Shown piece by piece: positions 7,996-17,418 of a DNA stretch of 64,000 nucleotides. The stretch comes from Prevotella sp. P5-108 (GTDB lineage Bacteria > Bacteroidota > Bacteroidia > Bacteroidales > Bacteroidaceae), in assembly GCF_002251385.1 (NCBI RefSeq), contig NZ_NPJJ01000058.1, positions 1 through 64,000 on the forward strand, in the 5' to 3' direction. The position numbers and the translations under genes are program-made. The notes under the pieces are model-generated. The model ran no database searches. It was not told where the DNA came from and saw only the letters and a list, made by a program, of their open reading frames with translations. How positions within the stretch are numbered: position 1 is the stretch's first letter; each line of letters starts with the position of its first letter.

Positions 7996-8901
7996 ATGCC
8001 TCCACACAAGAAATTCAACATATCGGGCAAAGGCACCGCGCTGGGACGCGGACTCGATGCGCTCATCTCAACCGAAGATGTAAGGACGAGCGGGTCGTCG
8101 ACCATCAACGAGATTGCCCTCAACCAGATAGAACCCAACCCTAACCAGCCACGCCACGAGTTTGACCAAGAAGCTCTCGACGAACTGGCTACAAGCATAC
8201 GCGAACTGGGCATCATCCAGCCTATCACGCTGAGACAGGTGGCCGATGACAGGTATCAGATTATTGCTGGCGAGCGCCGTTGGCGTGCCTCCCAGCTGGC
8301 TGGGCTTGAAACCATTCCCGCCTACATCCGTACCGTCAACGACGAGAACGTGATGGAGCTGGCTCTGGTCGAGAACCTGCAGCGCCAGGACCTCAACGCC
8401 ATCGAAATCGCTTTGGCCTACGAGCATCTGCTCGAAGGCAGCGGCATGACTCAGGAACGCATCAGCGAGCGCGTGGGCAAGAGCCGTACTGCCATCACCA
8501 ACTATCTGCGTCTGCTCAAGCTGCCTGCTCAGGTCCAGATGTCGCTCCAGAAGAAAGAACTCGACATGGGCCACGCCCGCGCTCTGCTGTCGCTCGAGTC
8601 GCCTACCCAGCAGATTAAGCTCTTCAAGGACATCATCAAGAACGGTTACTCGGTGCGCAAGGTCGAAGAACTGGTGAAGCGCATCAAGAACGAAGAGCAG
8701 ATGGACAATGACCAGAGCAACATACAGAAGAACCCGCTCAGCGAGAAGTTGGGCACGCTGTCCAAGCAGCTTTCGGGCGTACTGGCCACCAAGGTCCAGA
8801 TGACCTGCACCAGTAAGGGCAAAGGCAAGATAAGCATCCCCTTTGCCAACGAGAGCGAGCTGGAGCGTATTCTGCTGATGTTCGACAAACTCAAAGGCTA
8901 A
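7996..8901 (+). CDS. parB: ParB/RepB/Spo0J family partition protein (CTPase)
   Basis: Protein of 301 aa from the ATG at 7996, 4 bp after the parA stop. An in-frame TTG at 7975 would overlap parA but is less likely. Conserved ParB blocks are LGRGLDALIS at the N-terminus, IEPNPNQPR, GERRWRAS (the CTP-binding GERRxRA box), LVENLQRQDLN and a helix-turn-helix around MTQERISERVGKSRTAITNYLRLL (given here as its recognisable region). It spreads from parS on DNA and stimulates ParA. Confidence 0.95.
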   Translation: MPPHKKFNISGKGTALGRGLDALISTEDVRTSGSSTINEIALNQIEPNPNQPRHEFDQEALDELATSIRELGIIQPITLRQVADDRYQIIAGERRWRASQLAGLETIPAYIRTVNDENVMELALVENLQRQDLNAIEIALAYEHLLEGSGMTQERISERVGKSRTAITNYLRLLKLPAQVQMSLQKKELDMGHARALLSLESPTQQIKLFKDIIKNGYSVRKVEELVKRIKNEEQMDNDQSNIQKNPLSEKLGTLSKQLSGVLATKVQMTCTSKGKGKISIPFANESELERILLMFDKLKG

Positions 8902-8906
8902 TCAAC

Positions 8907-9737
8907 GTGAAGTCATACACTAAGTTATATCTCATAATACTGGTGGTTTGCATGGCCATGACTATGCCCCTGGCAACCGCTGCCCAAAGCCGGAAGACCG
9001 ACTGGGGCACCACTCCCGCGCCGCAGAAGAAGGACACGGTCAAGGTGGTAAAGGGCACAGCCGAGGCGATCAAGGACACGGTCAAGGCTGTCAAGGACGC
9101 AGAGACAGTTATCTCTACCAAAGGACTCACCACGCCCGACACTGCGCAGACTGTGCAGGCAGAGACGCCGCTGACCCTCACGCCCGACACGCTGACCCAG
9201 AAGAAGAAGAGAGACTGGAGCACGTGGCGCCCAGAGACCAAGCGCGCAATGTGGCTTGCCCTGGTGCTGCCCGGAGCCGGACAGATATACAACCGCAAGT
9301 ACTGGAAGCTGCCCATCATCTACGGTGGATTTGTAGGCTGTGCCTATGCGCTGCGCTGGAATAACATGATGTACAAGGATTATTCCCAGGCCTACATGGA
9401 CTTGATGGACAACGACCCCAACACCCAAAGCTACAACAAATTCCTTTATTTGGGCAACCAAATAGATAACAGCAACAAAGAATATTACCAGAAACTGTTC
9501 AAGAACCGTAAGGACAGATACCGCAAGTGGCGCGACATGAGTGTCTTCGCCATGGTTGGCGTGTATCTGATATCCGTGGTCGATGCCTACGTTGACGCGT
9601 CGCTGTCAGAGTTTGACATATCGAGAGACCTGAGTATGAAGGTAAGTCCCGCAGTCATCAAGGAGCGCAGCGAATGGACAAGCTACAATCCGCTCAACTC
9701 GTCGGCAGTGGGGCTGCAGTGCTCGCTGACATTCTGA
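8907..9737 (+). CDS. DUF5683 domain-containing membrane protein
   Basis: Protein of 276 aa starting with GTG at 8907, 5 bp after parB. The signal-like segment is residues 5-26 (ending ATAAQS). A Thr/Val/Lys-rich linker follows, with TVKVVKG and TVKAVKD as short repeats, then DUF5683 from about residue 105 (RAMWLALVLPGAGQIYNRKYWKLP). The conserved PGAGQ-YN-RKYWK block and hydrophobic segment place it in the envelope. In Bacteroidetes it sits between parB and the transglycosylase. Role unknown. Confidence 0.88.
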   Translation: MKSYTKLYLIILVVCMAMTMPLATAAQSRKTDWGTTPAPQKKDTVKVVKGTAEAIKDTVKAVKDAETVISTKGLTTPDTAQTVQAETPLTLTPDTLTQKKKRDWSTWRPETKRAMWLALVLPGAGQIYNRKYWKLPIIYGGFVGCAYALRWNNMMYKDYSQAYMDLMDNDPNTQSYNKFLYLGNQIDNSNKEYYQKLFKNRKDRYRKWRDMSVFAMVGVYLISVVDAYVDASLSEFDISRDLSMKVSPAVIKERSEWTSYNPLNSSAVGLQCSLTF

Positions 9738-9788
9738 ACTATCTCTGGGAAGACAAAAGACAAACAAGAAAAGATATCTTATTATATA

Positions 9789-11090
9789 ATGAAGAGAATA
9801 TATGCGATTATGACCGTTTTGGCCCTGTGTGGATGGAATACTACCCAAGCCCAAAACGTGGAAACTGAAATAACGGTAACAGACAAAGGAAAAGAAGAAG
9901 TAATCGAACTGCCGCAAGGTATGATCACAGAGGTTGACAGCCTGCTGCATCTGTATAACACCAAGACTTACATGAAGCCGGCGACAGACTGCAATGTGCC
10001 CAACGTCAATCCCATATACACCAAGGAGGAGTATATGGAGAGGCTCAAGCGCATCCCGTCGGTGATAGAAATGCCCTACAACGACATCGTCCAGAAATTC
10101 ATTGACCGCTACAGCAGCCGCTTACGCCGTTCGGTAAGCTATATGCTGGGCGCACAGAATTTCTATATGCCCATTTTTGAACAGGCGTTGGAAACCTACG
10201 GACTCCCCCTCGAACTCAAATATCTGCCCGTAATCGAGTCGGCACTTAACCCCAAAGCCGTATCGAGAGTCGGCGCCACAGGTCTGTGGCAGTTTATGCT
10301 CAAGACAGGCAAGAACTACGGACTGGAGGTCAACTCGCTGGTCGACGAGCGCCGCGACCCCGTCAAGGCATCCTACGCCGCAGCAAGGTATTTGAGCGAC
10401 CTGTACAAGATATTCGGCAACTGGAACCTGGTGATTGCCGCCTACAACGCCGGACCTGAAAAAATCAACAAGGCCATTCACCGTGCCAACGGAAAAGCAG
10501 ATTATTGGGAAATTTATCCCTATCTCCCCCAGGAGACGAGAGGCTATGTACCTGCTTTCATAGCCGCCAACTACATCATGACTTATTACTGCGACCACAA
10601 TATCTGTCCGATGGAGACCGACCTGCCAGCCAAGACAGACACCGTGATGATAGACCGCGACGTACACTTTGAGCAGATAGCCCATGTGCTCAACATGGAC
10701 GTGCGCCAGATAGAGGAGCTCAACCCCCAGTATCGCCGCGATATCGTCAACGGCACCTCCAAGCTGTCTGCGTTGAGGTTGCCATCGACCCAAATCACCC
10801 AGTTCATCGACAATCAAGACTCCATCTTCGCCTACAACGCCCAGGACCTGCTGTCCAAGCGCGAGGAGGTGAAGGTCAACGACGACGTGCCCACCTACAC
10901 CAAGTCGAGCAAAAGCAAGAGCCGACGCAAAGGCAGAAGAGGCAGAGGCAGCAGACGCGTGACCATCAAGAACGGCGATACGCTGTCTGAAATTGCACAC
11001 CGCAACCACACCACGGTAGCCAAGCTCAAGAGGCTCAACAAGATAAGTGGAACCAACATCAGAGCCGGCAAGAAAATCAGAGTCAAGTAA
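9789..11090 (+). CDS. mltD: Membrane-bound lytic murein transglycosylase (MltD-like) with LysM
   Basis: Protein of 433 aa. Residues 1-20 form a signal peptide. The SLT (GH23) domain covers about 115-265, with the catalytic Glu in LPVIESALNP and the family blocks GATGLWQFM and AYNAGP. A very basic Ser/Arg/Lys linker (about 370-395) leads to a C-terminal LysM domain (NGDTLSEIAHRNHTTVAKLK) that binds peptidoglycan. Its role is cleavage of glycan strands during wall remodelling. Confidence 0.93.
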   Translation: MKRIYAIMTVLALCGWNTTQAQNVETEITVTDKGKEEVIELPQGMITEVDSLLHLYNTKTYMKPATDCNVPNVNPIYTKEEYMERLKRIPSVIEMPYNDIVQKFIDRYSSRLRRSVSYMLGAQNFYMPIFEQALETYGLPLELKYLPVIESALNPKAVSRVGATGLWQFMLKTGKNYGLEVNSLVDERRDPVKASYAAARYLSDLYKIFGNWNLVIAAYNAGPEKINKAIHRANGKADYWEIYPYLPQETRGYVPAFIAANYIMTYYCDHNICPMETDLPAKTDTVMIDRDVHFEQIAHVLNMDVRQIEELNPQYRRDIVNGTSKLSALRLPSTQITQFIDNQDSIFAYNAQDLLSKREEVKVNDDVPTYTKSSKSKSRRKGRRGRGSRRVTIKNGDTLSEIAHRNHTTVAKLKRLNKISGTNIRAGKKIRVK

Positions 11091-11123
11091 ACCCTCGTAT
11101 ATCAACCCTACAACCCTAAGGAT

Positions 11124-13409
11124 ATGGAAAGTCAGTTGCCTAAGACCAAAGAAGAACTGGAAGAGCAGATGGTAGACGATGCCTTCCAGCACCTCAAAGA
11201 TACGTATCTCGCGTCGCGCCACCGCAAGAAAATAGATATTATCAACAAGGCTTTCAACTTCGCCCGCCAAGCCCACAAGGGCGTGAAGCGACTGTCGGGC
11301 GAGCCCTATATCCTGCACCCCATCGCTGTGGCGCAGATAGCCTGCGAGGAGATGGGACTGGGCTCGACCAGCATCAGCGCAGCCCTGCTCCACGACGTGG
11401 TCGAAGACACCGACTACACCGTCGAGGACATCGAAAACATCTTCGGTGCCAAGATAGCGCAAATCGTTGACGGACTGACCAAAATCAGTGGAGGCATCTT
11501 CGGCGACCATGCCTCGGCACAGGCAGAAAACTTCAAGAAACTGCTGCTCACCATGAGCGACGACATAAGGGTCATCCTCATCAAAATCTGCGACCGACTC
11601 CACAACATGCGAACCCTCGAGTCGCAGCCCGCCAACAAGCAGTACAAGATAGCAGGCGAGACCCTGTACATCTACGCTCCATTGGCCAACCGCCTGGGTC
11701 TCAACAAAATCAAGACCGAGCTCGAGAACCTCAGTTTCAAGTTCGAGCACCCCGAGGAGTACGCCAACATCACCAACAAGCTCAACTTCACCAAGGAGGA
11801 GCGCGACAAGCTCTTCGAAGAATTCACCGCCCCCATCAGGCAAGCCCTCGATGCGGCTGGGGTGAAATACAAGATTATCGCCCGCGTCAAGAGCCCATAC
11901 TCTATATGGAACAAGATGCAGACCAAGCACGTCACCTTCGAAGAAATCTATGACCTCCTTGCCGTACGTATCATCTTCACGCCCAAGGTAAGGGAAGAGG
12001 AAATCAACGAGTGTTTCAAGATTTACGTCGCCATAAGCCGCATCTACAAGTCTCACCCCGACCGCCTGCGCGATTGGCTCAACCACCCCAAAGCCAATGG
12101 CTATCAGGCTCTGCACGTCACACTGATGAGCAAGCAGGGACGATGGATAGAGGTGCAGATACGCTCCGACCGCATGGACGAGATAGCCGAACAGGGATTT
12201 GCCGCCCACTGGAAGTACAAGGAGGGCAACGACAGCCAGGACAGAGATATCCAGGAGGACGAGGTGGAACTCAACAACTGGCTGCGCACCATCAAGGAGA
12301 TACTCGACGACCCACAGCCCGACGCCATGGACTTCCTTGACGCCATCAAGCTCAACCTCTTTGCCTCAGAGATTTTCGTCTTCACCCCCAAGGGCGAAAT
12401 CAAGACCATGCCCGCCGGCAGCACCGCCCTCGACTTCGCCTTCCAAATCCATACCTTCCTCGGCAGCCACTGCATCGGCGCCAAAGTCAACCACAAGCTG
12501 GTGCCACTGAGCCACAAGCTGCAGAGTGGCGACCAGGTAGAAATCCTCTCGTCCAAGGCACAGCACGTGCAGCCCTCGTGGATTAACTTCTGCTCGTCGG
12601 CCAAAGCCAAGGCAAAGATACAGGCCATCCTGCGCCGCGAAAACCGTGAAATCCAGAAGAAGGGAGAGCAGGTTCTGACCGACTGGATGAAGAAGAACGA
12701 CTTCGAGCTTACCACCTCCAATCTGGACAAGCTCTGCGAGTATCACGACATGCAGAAGCACGACGACCTGTTCCTCGCCATCGGCGAGCGCACCATCCTG
12801 CTCGGCGAGAAAGACATAGACAAGCTCAACGAGAAAGACAAGAAGAGCACCTCGACCTCCAGCTGGCGCAAGTACGTGTCGTTCCTCGGCCTCGACAAGA
12901 AAAAGAAGAAGGATGAAGACGACACTGTGGAACCCGTCACCGTCAAGGAGGGGTTCAACAAGAAGAAGCCGTGCATTATCAACGAAGAGCACATCGGCAA
13001 ATACTTCTTCCGCGACTGCTGTCACCCCATTCCCGGCGACGACATCCTGGGGTACATCGACAACAAGAACCATATCGAGATACACAAGCGCAACTGCCCC
13101 GTGGCGAGCCGACTCAAGACGAGCTACGGCAACCGCATACTCGACGCCAAGTGGGATATGCACCGGCTAATGTTCTTCGATGCGACCGTCGAAATCAAGG
13201 GTATCGACCGCAAGGGTATGATATTCGATGTGGCCAAGGTCATCACCGACGAGCTCGACATCAACATCCACCGCGTCACTGTCACCGCAGACGAGGGCAT
13301 CTTCGACGGCTCGATAGAGCTTCGCGTCCACGACCGTAGTGATGTCAAACTCATCATGGACCGGCTCAAGAAAGTCGACGGCATACAGGAGGTGATGCGC
13401 ATCAACTGA
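11124..13409 (+). CDS. rsh: RelA/SpoT-type (p)ppGpp synthetase/hydrolase
   Basis: Protein of 761 aa. Domains in order: HD hydrolase (about 35-190, with LLHDVVEDTDY), synthetase (about 245-360, with YSIWNKMQTK and QGFAAHWKYK), TGS (about 405-465), a zinc/CC-finger region with DCCHPIPGD, and a C-terminal ACT domain (about 685-761). The HD motif is intact, so it can probably both make and degrade (p)ppGpp. It is the last gene of the par-mltD-rsh run and ends in a clear terminator. Its ACT-coding 3' end is duplicated downstream. Confidence 0.95.
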   Translation: MESQLPKTKEELEEQMVDDAFQHLKDTYLASRHRKKIDIINKAFNFARQAHKGVKRLSGEPYILHPIAVAQIACEEMGLGSTSISAALLHDVVEDTDYTVEDIENIFGAKIAQIVDGLTKISGGIFGDHASAQAENFKKLLLTMSDDIRVILIKICDRLHNMRTLESQPANKQYKIAGETLYIYAPLANRLGLNKIKTELENLSFKFEHPEEYANITNKLNFTKEERDKLFEEFTAPIRQALDAAGVKYKIIARVKSPYSIWNKMQTKHVTFEEIYDLLAVRIIFTPKVREEEINECFKIYVAISRIYKSHPDRLRDWLNHPKANGYQALHVTLMSKQGRWIEVQIRSDRMDEIAEQGFAAHWKYKEGNDSQDRDIQEDEVELNNWLRTIKEILDDPQPDAMDFLDAIKLNLFASEIFVFTPKGEIKTMPAGSTALDFAFQIHTFLGSHCIGAKVNHKLVPLSHKLQSGDQVEILSSKAQHVQPSWINFCSSAKAKAKIQAILRRENREIQKKGEQVLTDWMKKNDFELTTSNLDKLCEYHDMQKHDDLFLAIGERTILLGEKDIDKLNEKDKKSTSTSSWRKYVSFLGLDKKKKKDEDDTVEPVTVKEGFNKKKPCIINEEHIGKYFFRDCCHPIPGDDILGYIDNKNHIEIHKRNCPVASRLKTSYGNRILDAKWDMHRLMFFDATVEIKGIDRKGMIFDVAKVITDELDINIHRVTVTADEGIFDGSIELRVHDRSDVKLIMDRLKKVDGIQEVMRIN

Positions 13410-13454
13410 TACTGCCGCCATGCCTGCCACAGGCGCACGCACAGGATATAGCAA

Positions 13455-13487
13455 GGTAAGACTCCACATCGGGTCTTACCTTTTTTT
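13455..13487 (+). terminator. Terminator of the par-mltD-rsh unit
   Basis: Stem GGTAAGAC/GTCTTACC extending by further bases, 8-nt loop, then seven T. A second copy lies at 14136-14167 as part of the 3' duplication. Confidence 0.85.
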
Positions 13488-13584
13488 GTTGCCCTCCCAG
13501 CAGACGGGCATTGCCGCCTGCACGCCAGTCATTATCGCCACAGCCGCGCAGAGCCCATTCACGCTCGCACTGACCACGACGGGT

Positions 13585-13674
13585 GGCTCGTAACATAAGG
13601 CACGTGGGCTCGTGTCGTATGAAACGTGGGCTCGTGCCTTACGTTACGTGTCCTCGTACCTTACGTTACGAGCC
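13585..13674. repeat. 90-bp palindromic element, copy 1
   Basis: Begins GGCTCGTAAC and ends GTTACGAGCC, perfect 10-bp inverted ends, with inner ACGTGGGCTCGTG and TTACGTTACG motifs. A second element of exactly 90 bp with the same ends is at 52712-52801. No coding potential is evident. Confidence 0.75.
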
Positions 13675-13715
13675 AGCAACCATCATCACAGACACGACTA
13701 TCCATGACCATTATT

Positions 13716-13862
13716 GCAATGTCTATCATAGCAGATGCCCAGATTGCACTGAGCAGCGCTCTCGCCCTGTTCGGCAGCGAGCCGATACCAGTGGGCAGCC
13801 TCGTCGTCGCTCTGGTCTACCCCCAGTCCTTCCTGAAAACAGAAGGCAAGATTGTACTGGCC
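13716..13862 (-). pseudogene. Sel1-like repeat protein fragment
   Basis: Read on the minus strand, this encodes about one and a half Sel1 repeats: NLAFCFQEGLGVDQ, then EAAHWYRLAAEQGESAAQCN and LGICYD. Reading continues straight into the antisense of the duplicated rsh ACT segment, so the junction near 13862 is a recombination joint rather than a real gene end. There is no start or full protein, so this is a remnant. Confidence 0.65.
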
Positions 13863-14090
13863 GCGACCGTCGAAATCAAGAGGATCGACCGCAAGGGTAT
13901 GAACTTCGATGTGGCCAAGGTCATCACCGACGATCTCGACATCAACATCCAACGCTTCACTGTCACCGCCGACGAGGGCATCTTCGACGGTTCGATAGAG
14001 CTTCGCGTCCACGACCGTAGTGATGTCAAACCCATCATGGACCGGATCAAGAAAGTGGATGGTATACAGGAGGTGATGCGCATCAACTGA
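13863..14090 (+). pseudogene. Duplicated 3' end of rsh (ACT domain only)
   Basis: Bases 13863-14167 repeat 13182-13486 at a constant offset of 681 bp, with a few substitutions, and include the same stop codon and terminator. The product part is the last 75 residues of the ACT domain. An open frame from 13626 joins unrelated sequence to it, but that upstream part is antisense to the Sel1 fragment, so I do not regard it as a genuine start. Probably non-functional. Confidence 0.8.
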
Positions 14091-14135
14091 GACTGCCGAC
14101 GCGCCAGCCACAGACACGCACACAGGATATAGCAA

Positions 14136-14167
14136 GGTAAGACTCGCCATCGGGTCTTACCTTTTTA
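14136..14167 (+). terminator. Duplicated rsh terminator
   Basis: Same stem as at 13455, loop changed by two bases, T run interrupted after five T. Confidence 0.75.
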
Positions 14168-14175
14168 TTCGGCAA

Positions 14176-14214
14176 GCCCCCATAGGCGGAGCCGTAGGGC
14201 TGACCTATGGGGGC
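14176..14214. terminator. Hairpin between the rsh duplication and the serpin
   Basis: Perfect 11-bp stem (GCCCCCATAGG with its complement at 14204-14214). No T run on either side, so it may be a structural repeat rather than a classic terminator. It lies 60 bp beyond the serpin stop. Confidence 0.4.
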
Positions 14215-14274
14215 GAGTACTGTGCAGACGGGGCTGCGGCAGCCATGCCGTCTTATCTCATTGTCTATTACCTT

Positions 14275-15513
14275 TTACAGCTTTACCACCTTACCCATAA
14301 AGAGGATGGCACCCGTGGTGTTCTCGCGGACGGCGTAGATGAAGGGGTGGTCGAAGGAGAGATTGGGCATAGGAGTCATAGCGCCGTCGATGCCAACCCC
14401 TGCCGACACACCTGCTGCCTTTGTGCCATTCTCATTTACATGGATGGCCACCTTGTGGGCGATGAGGTCAATGACAGTATTATTATATTCATTAATAATT
14501 TTAGGAATTCCAGCCCAGTCAAGTGAGGGCATACCCAAAGATTCCATCGCGCGCATAATGTTCTTCCAACTGGCCTCTGCCGAGAAGCGTGGAAGCCGAA
14601 TGATAGCCATGCCCTTGGTCATCTGGTTGTGCCATCCCCACCAGTCGGCTTTCTCAATAATATCGTTCAGGTATTCCGACTTCTTGGGCATCACCACCAT
14701 CATGCTGTAATAGCCCTGTCCGTAAGGCATTTCCACCATCTGCAGCGAGTCGTCTTGATAGTGGTTCACCTCTTCCGTGTTGCACATGGTCATCACGTTG
14801 CGTTGGTTGCCATCAAGGCCATAGAATGGAAGGGCTTTGGATTCGGCGGCATTGAAAGGATTGGACCATTTACCGTCAAAATAGTTTGCATTTACTACAA
14901 TGAATTCTGTTAGATTGTCTATACTCAAAGGGAAACTGGTGATAAGTCCTTTCGTGCTTTCCTTAGCCCATGCGTCAACCCGTTGCTGCATTGCTTTGGG
15001 ATTGTTGCGAATATCCACCACGCTCAGGTTTGCCTTGTAATACTGATCCATCGTGCTCTTAAACCCAGACCGATAGGTATATTTCTTGTCCAACCAGGCG
15101 CTGTTGTTTAGGCCTATCTTGACGTATTGGTCATCTTCGCCCAACTTGTTGAGCATAGCCAGATTCTCCTGGTTCAGACTCTCTATATCGTCATACCCCA
15201 AGGCTTCCACTATCTCTTTCGCCGCAACATCGTCAACGCCATTGGCCAGCATCGAGAGCACATACTGCATGCTCATGGGAGCCACGCACACGTTCTCACC
15301 CTGCTTCTCTGGGTCGGCCGAGAGCAAGGCCATCAACTTGTTGGCAAACTTGTTGCTCTGCTGTGCAAACTCGGTCTGCTGCACCTGGCTGTATGCCAGC
15401 GGTATGGGCTTCAGATCCACATCATTTCCACCGCCGTTTCCCTTGTCGTCGGTGCAACTTGCCATCGACACCAATAGCGCCGAAATGGCAAACATAGAAA
15501 TCATCTTTCTCAT
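14275..15513 (-). CDS. Serpin family lipoprotein
   Basis: Protein of 412 aa. A lipoprotein signal peptide ends SMASC at residue 20, so the mature protein is lipid-anchored, probably at the outer membrane. The rest is a full serpin fold: FANKLMALL, ENVCVAPMSMQYVLSMLANG near the N-terminus, and the reactive-centre hinge GTKAAGVSAGVG followed by FDHPFIYAVREN and GAILFMGKV. The small-residue hinge suggests an inhibitory serpin that traps serine or cysteine proteases. In gut Bacteroidales such serpins are thought to protect against host or competitor proteases. Single gene, no operon partner. Confidence 0.93.
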   Translation of the reverse strand: MRKMISMFAISALLVSMASCTDDKGNGGGNDVDLKPIPLAYSQVQQTEFAQQSNKFANKLMALLSADPEKQGENVCVAPMSMQYVLSMLANGVDDVAAKEIVEALGYDDIESLNQENLAMLNKLGEDDQYVKIGLNNSAWLDKKYTYRSGFKSTMDQYYKANLSVVDIRNNPKAMQQRVDAWAKESTKGLITSFPLSIDNLTEFIVVNANYFDGKWSNPFNAAESKALPFYGLDGNQRNVMTMCNTEEVNHYQDDSLQMVEMPYGQGYYSMMVVMPKKSEYLNDIIEKADWWGWHNQMTKGMAIIRLPRFSAEASWKNIMRAMESLGMPSLDWAGIPKIINEYNNTVIDLIAHKVAIHVNENGTKAAGVSAGVGIDGAMTPMPNLSFDHPFIYAVRENTTGAILFMGKVVKL

Positions 15514-16059
15514 AATCGCTTGATATTTATCAGTTAATATTATTTCTCTAATTTGAAGTATCTCCAGTTTGTGTGATATCCAAGAATATTACCTATCACA
15601 TAATAGGTATCATCAGCATCCGAACCTAATGGATGGAAACTTAGATTTCATCCGAAATTGCCCTGGCAAGCATAATCTCGTTTGTAAGCCCTGCTTTCTC
15701 ATACACTACAAGGATACTTGCAGCCGTCTATCACGAACAGGTGCTGCTGCACGATGCCAAGAAGGCCAACAAGGGCAGAAGCAGATAGATTTTTGCTTTC
15801 TTTGTCATAATGATGTCATTTTGAGTTTAGTCCAACGTTTCAGGTGTTTGGCTTCCTCCTTTGGGCAGCGTGGTCTGGTATATCGTGATGTGTTAGAGAA
15901 CTATGGTTATACTAATAGCGTTTGTAGGCTTTTACGGCTGTAAAGATATGAATAATAAGAGAAACCACAAAAAAAAAGCAGAAAAATTCATTCTGTGACG
16001 AAAAAAAAGACAAAATGCTGAAACATCATGACTTATAAGGGTAATTGAAATGCTGTGCT

Positions 16060-16127
16060 TTATCCCAAATCGGTCATTAAGGCTTGCATGGATTTTACTT
16101 TAGAAGAGTGGATTTGGGTTGGGTTAA
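16060..16127. repeat. Dispersed TTAACCC element, copy B
   Basis: Shares CCCAAATCGGTCATTA and AGAAGAGTGGATTT with copy A and ends GGGTTGGGTTAA. The left end is slightly degraded (TTATCCC). Confidence 0.65.
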
Positions 16128-16207
16128 GCCACAGGTCTGATACTCTGATTGCCCATAACCCACCATCTTAATCCTAACAAACCACATAGCAGCAAGTTCC
16201 CAAGCAG

Positions 16208-16838
16208 CGGCAACTCTGAACCGCAGGTCACCGGCGCGGAGCGGAAAGGTAAAGGAGTTGCGATTCCCCAGCCCAGGGTTGCGGGCGAAGCACGCTACCC
16301 TGGGTAGCTGACACCACTATTATAGCTACTCTGTAGGAGTTGCGCTTAGCCGTAGGCGTCATGTGTGTCTCGTGCGCTTCGATATTCTCTGGATATACTC
16401 GCATAAGAAGATACAAAAAGTCCGCCGTTGGCGGTAAAAAAAGTCCGGCTTGCGCCGGTAGAAAAAGTGATTAGCTTATTTCTTGTCGATATATAACACC
16501 TCTTCTTCATTGCTCTCTTCGAAGAACCATACAAGCAGTTGTTTTTTTACCGCCAACGGCGGACTTTTTGAACGGCCAACGGCCGCTTTTTTTACCATGC
16601 CGGCTGTTGTCGCCATGCGTCGCATGGCGCTGGGGATGGTGGTGATGACAAGGAGGAAAACTCGTTTTCCAACTGGCGTCACCGCCGTCAACAAAAAGGC
16701 GAAGCCGACAACAGCCGCCATGGCTTTTTGTATTTATATCATCCTATATATTATGTCCTGCTGCAGGTAACGCCTACGGCTAATCGCAACTCCGTTTCCT
16801 TTCCGCTCCGCACCGGTGACCTTCGGTTCAGAGTTGCC
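16208..16838. repeat. Nested long inverted repeats
   Basis: Outer arms of about 40 bp: GCAACTCTGAACCG at 16208 pairs with CGGTTCAGAGTTGC near 16825. A second pair, GCTTAGCCGTAGGCG near 16342 with its near-complement at 16772, lies inside. An inner pair of 26 bp (16418-16443 with 16543-16568) is perfect. The whole can fold into a large branched structure. No transposase is seen inside. Confidence 0.75.
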
Positions 16839-16958
16839 CCCATCTACGACCAGGGCTGGACCCTACACGGTGGTAGCGTCCAGCCCTGGCTGTATCTGTG
16901 CGCCCGTAATGGGCGGCTGTGTCATTATAATATAATAAGGTGTACCCTCTCTCGCCGC

Positions 16959-17306
16959 TCAGACCATTCCTCCGAGCTGGCGCTTCAGCTCCTGCAACTG
17001 CGAGCGCACGGAGATGAGCGTCTCGAGCACCTCGCTGCTGCGGTCGGCGCCCCGGCGGTTTTCGTTGAGCATCTTGCGGGCGGCGGCGAGCTTGAAGCCA
17101 CGCACCTTGACCAGATTGTATATCGTCTTGAGCAACTCCATATCCTCGGCGGTATACTGGCGCACCTTGTTGAGCGCCTGGGTCTTCGGCTTGAGCTGTG
17201 GGAACTCCTTCTCCCAGTATCTCAGCGTGCTCTCGTTGACCCCCAACTGCTGGGCCACTTCCTTGATGGAGTAGTACAATTTCAGTTCCTTGTCCTTTTT
17301 AAGCAT
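16959..17306 (-). CDS. MerR family transcriptional regulator
   Basis: Protein of 115 aa. The MerR-type winged helix is at residues 11-75 (YYSIKEVAQQLGVNESTLRY, then WEKEFPQL and RQYTAEDMELL), followed by a coiled-coil helix for dimerisation. There is no effector domain or Cys cluster, so it is not a metal sensor. It is divergent from alaS; a link to alaS is possible but unsupported. Bacteroidetes carry a conserved short MerR protein of this kind. Confidence 0.88.
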   Translation of the reverse strand: MLKKDKELKLYYSIKEVAQQLGVNESTLRYWEKEFPQLKPKTQALNKVRQYTAEDMELLKTIYNLVKVRGFKLAAARKMLNENRRGADRSSEVLETLISVRSQLQELKRQLGGMV

Positions 17307-17334
17307 CTTACTTGTAGCTTTTTATTCCAATTTC

Positions 17335-17365
17335 TTGCAAAAATACTCAAAACTTGGTAACTTTG
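17335..17365 (+). promoter_or_regulatory. alaS promoter
   Basis: TTG at 17335-17337 and TAACTTTG at 17358-17365, 20 bp apart, 53 bp before the alaS start. Confidence 0.75.
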
Positions 17366-17418
17366 CAAGTGTTTTCATAAAATGTTGAATATTAAGCATA
17401 ATAAAAAGCAAAATAAAG

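Larger units (their letters stand above)
15514..16958. other. 1.4-kb gene-poor, repeat-rich interval
   Basis: No convincing gene. It holds an A-rich stretch (15940-16020), TTAACCC copy B (16060-16127), and nested inverted repeats from about 16208 to 16840 listed separately. Short open frames here run through the inverted repeats in both directions and look non-coding. Confidence 0.6.

Noticed and set aside
10122..12209. 695-aa minus-strand open frame
   Set aside because: Antisense to mltD and rsh; no recognisable motifs.
13626..14090. 154-aa plus-strand open frame ending in the ACT copy
   Set aside because: Its first half is antisense to the Sel1 fragment and its second half is the duplicated rsh end; a chance fusion.
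15569..15943. 124-aa open frame upstream of the serpin
   Set aside because: Irregular composition, no start context and no family features.
16228..16770. Several 60-95-aa open frames
   Set aside because: They run through inverted repeats on both strands, so the repeat structure explains them.
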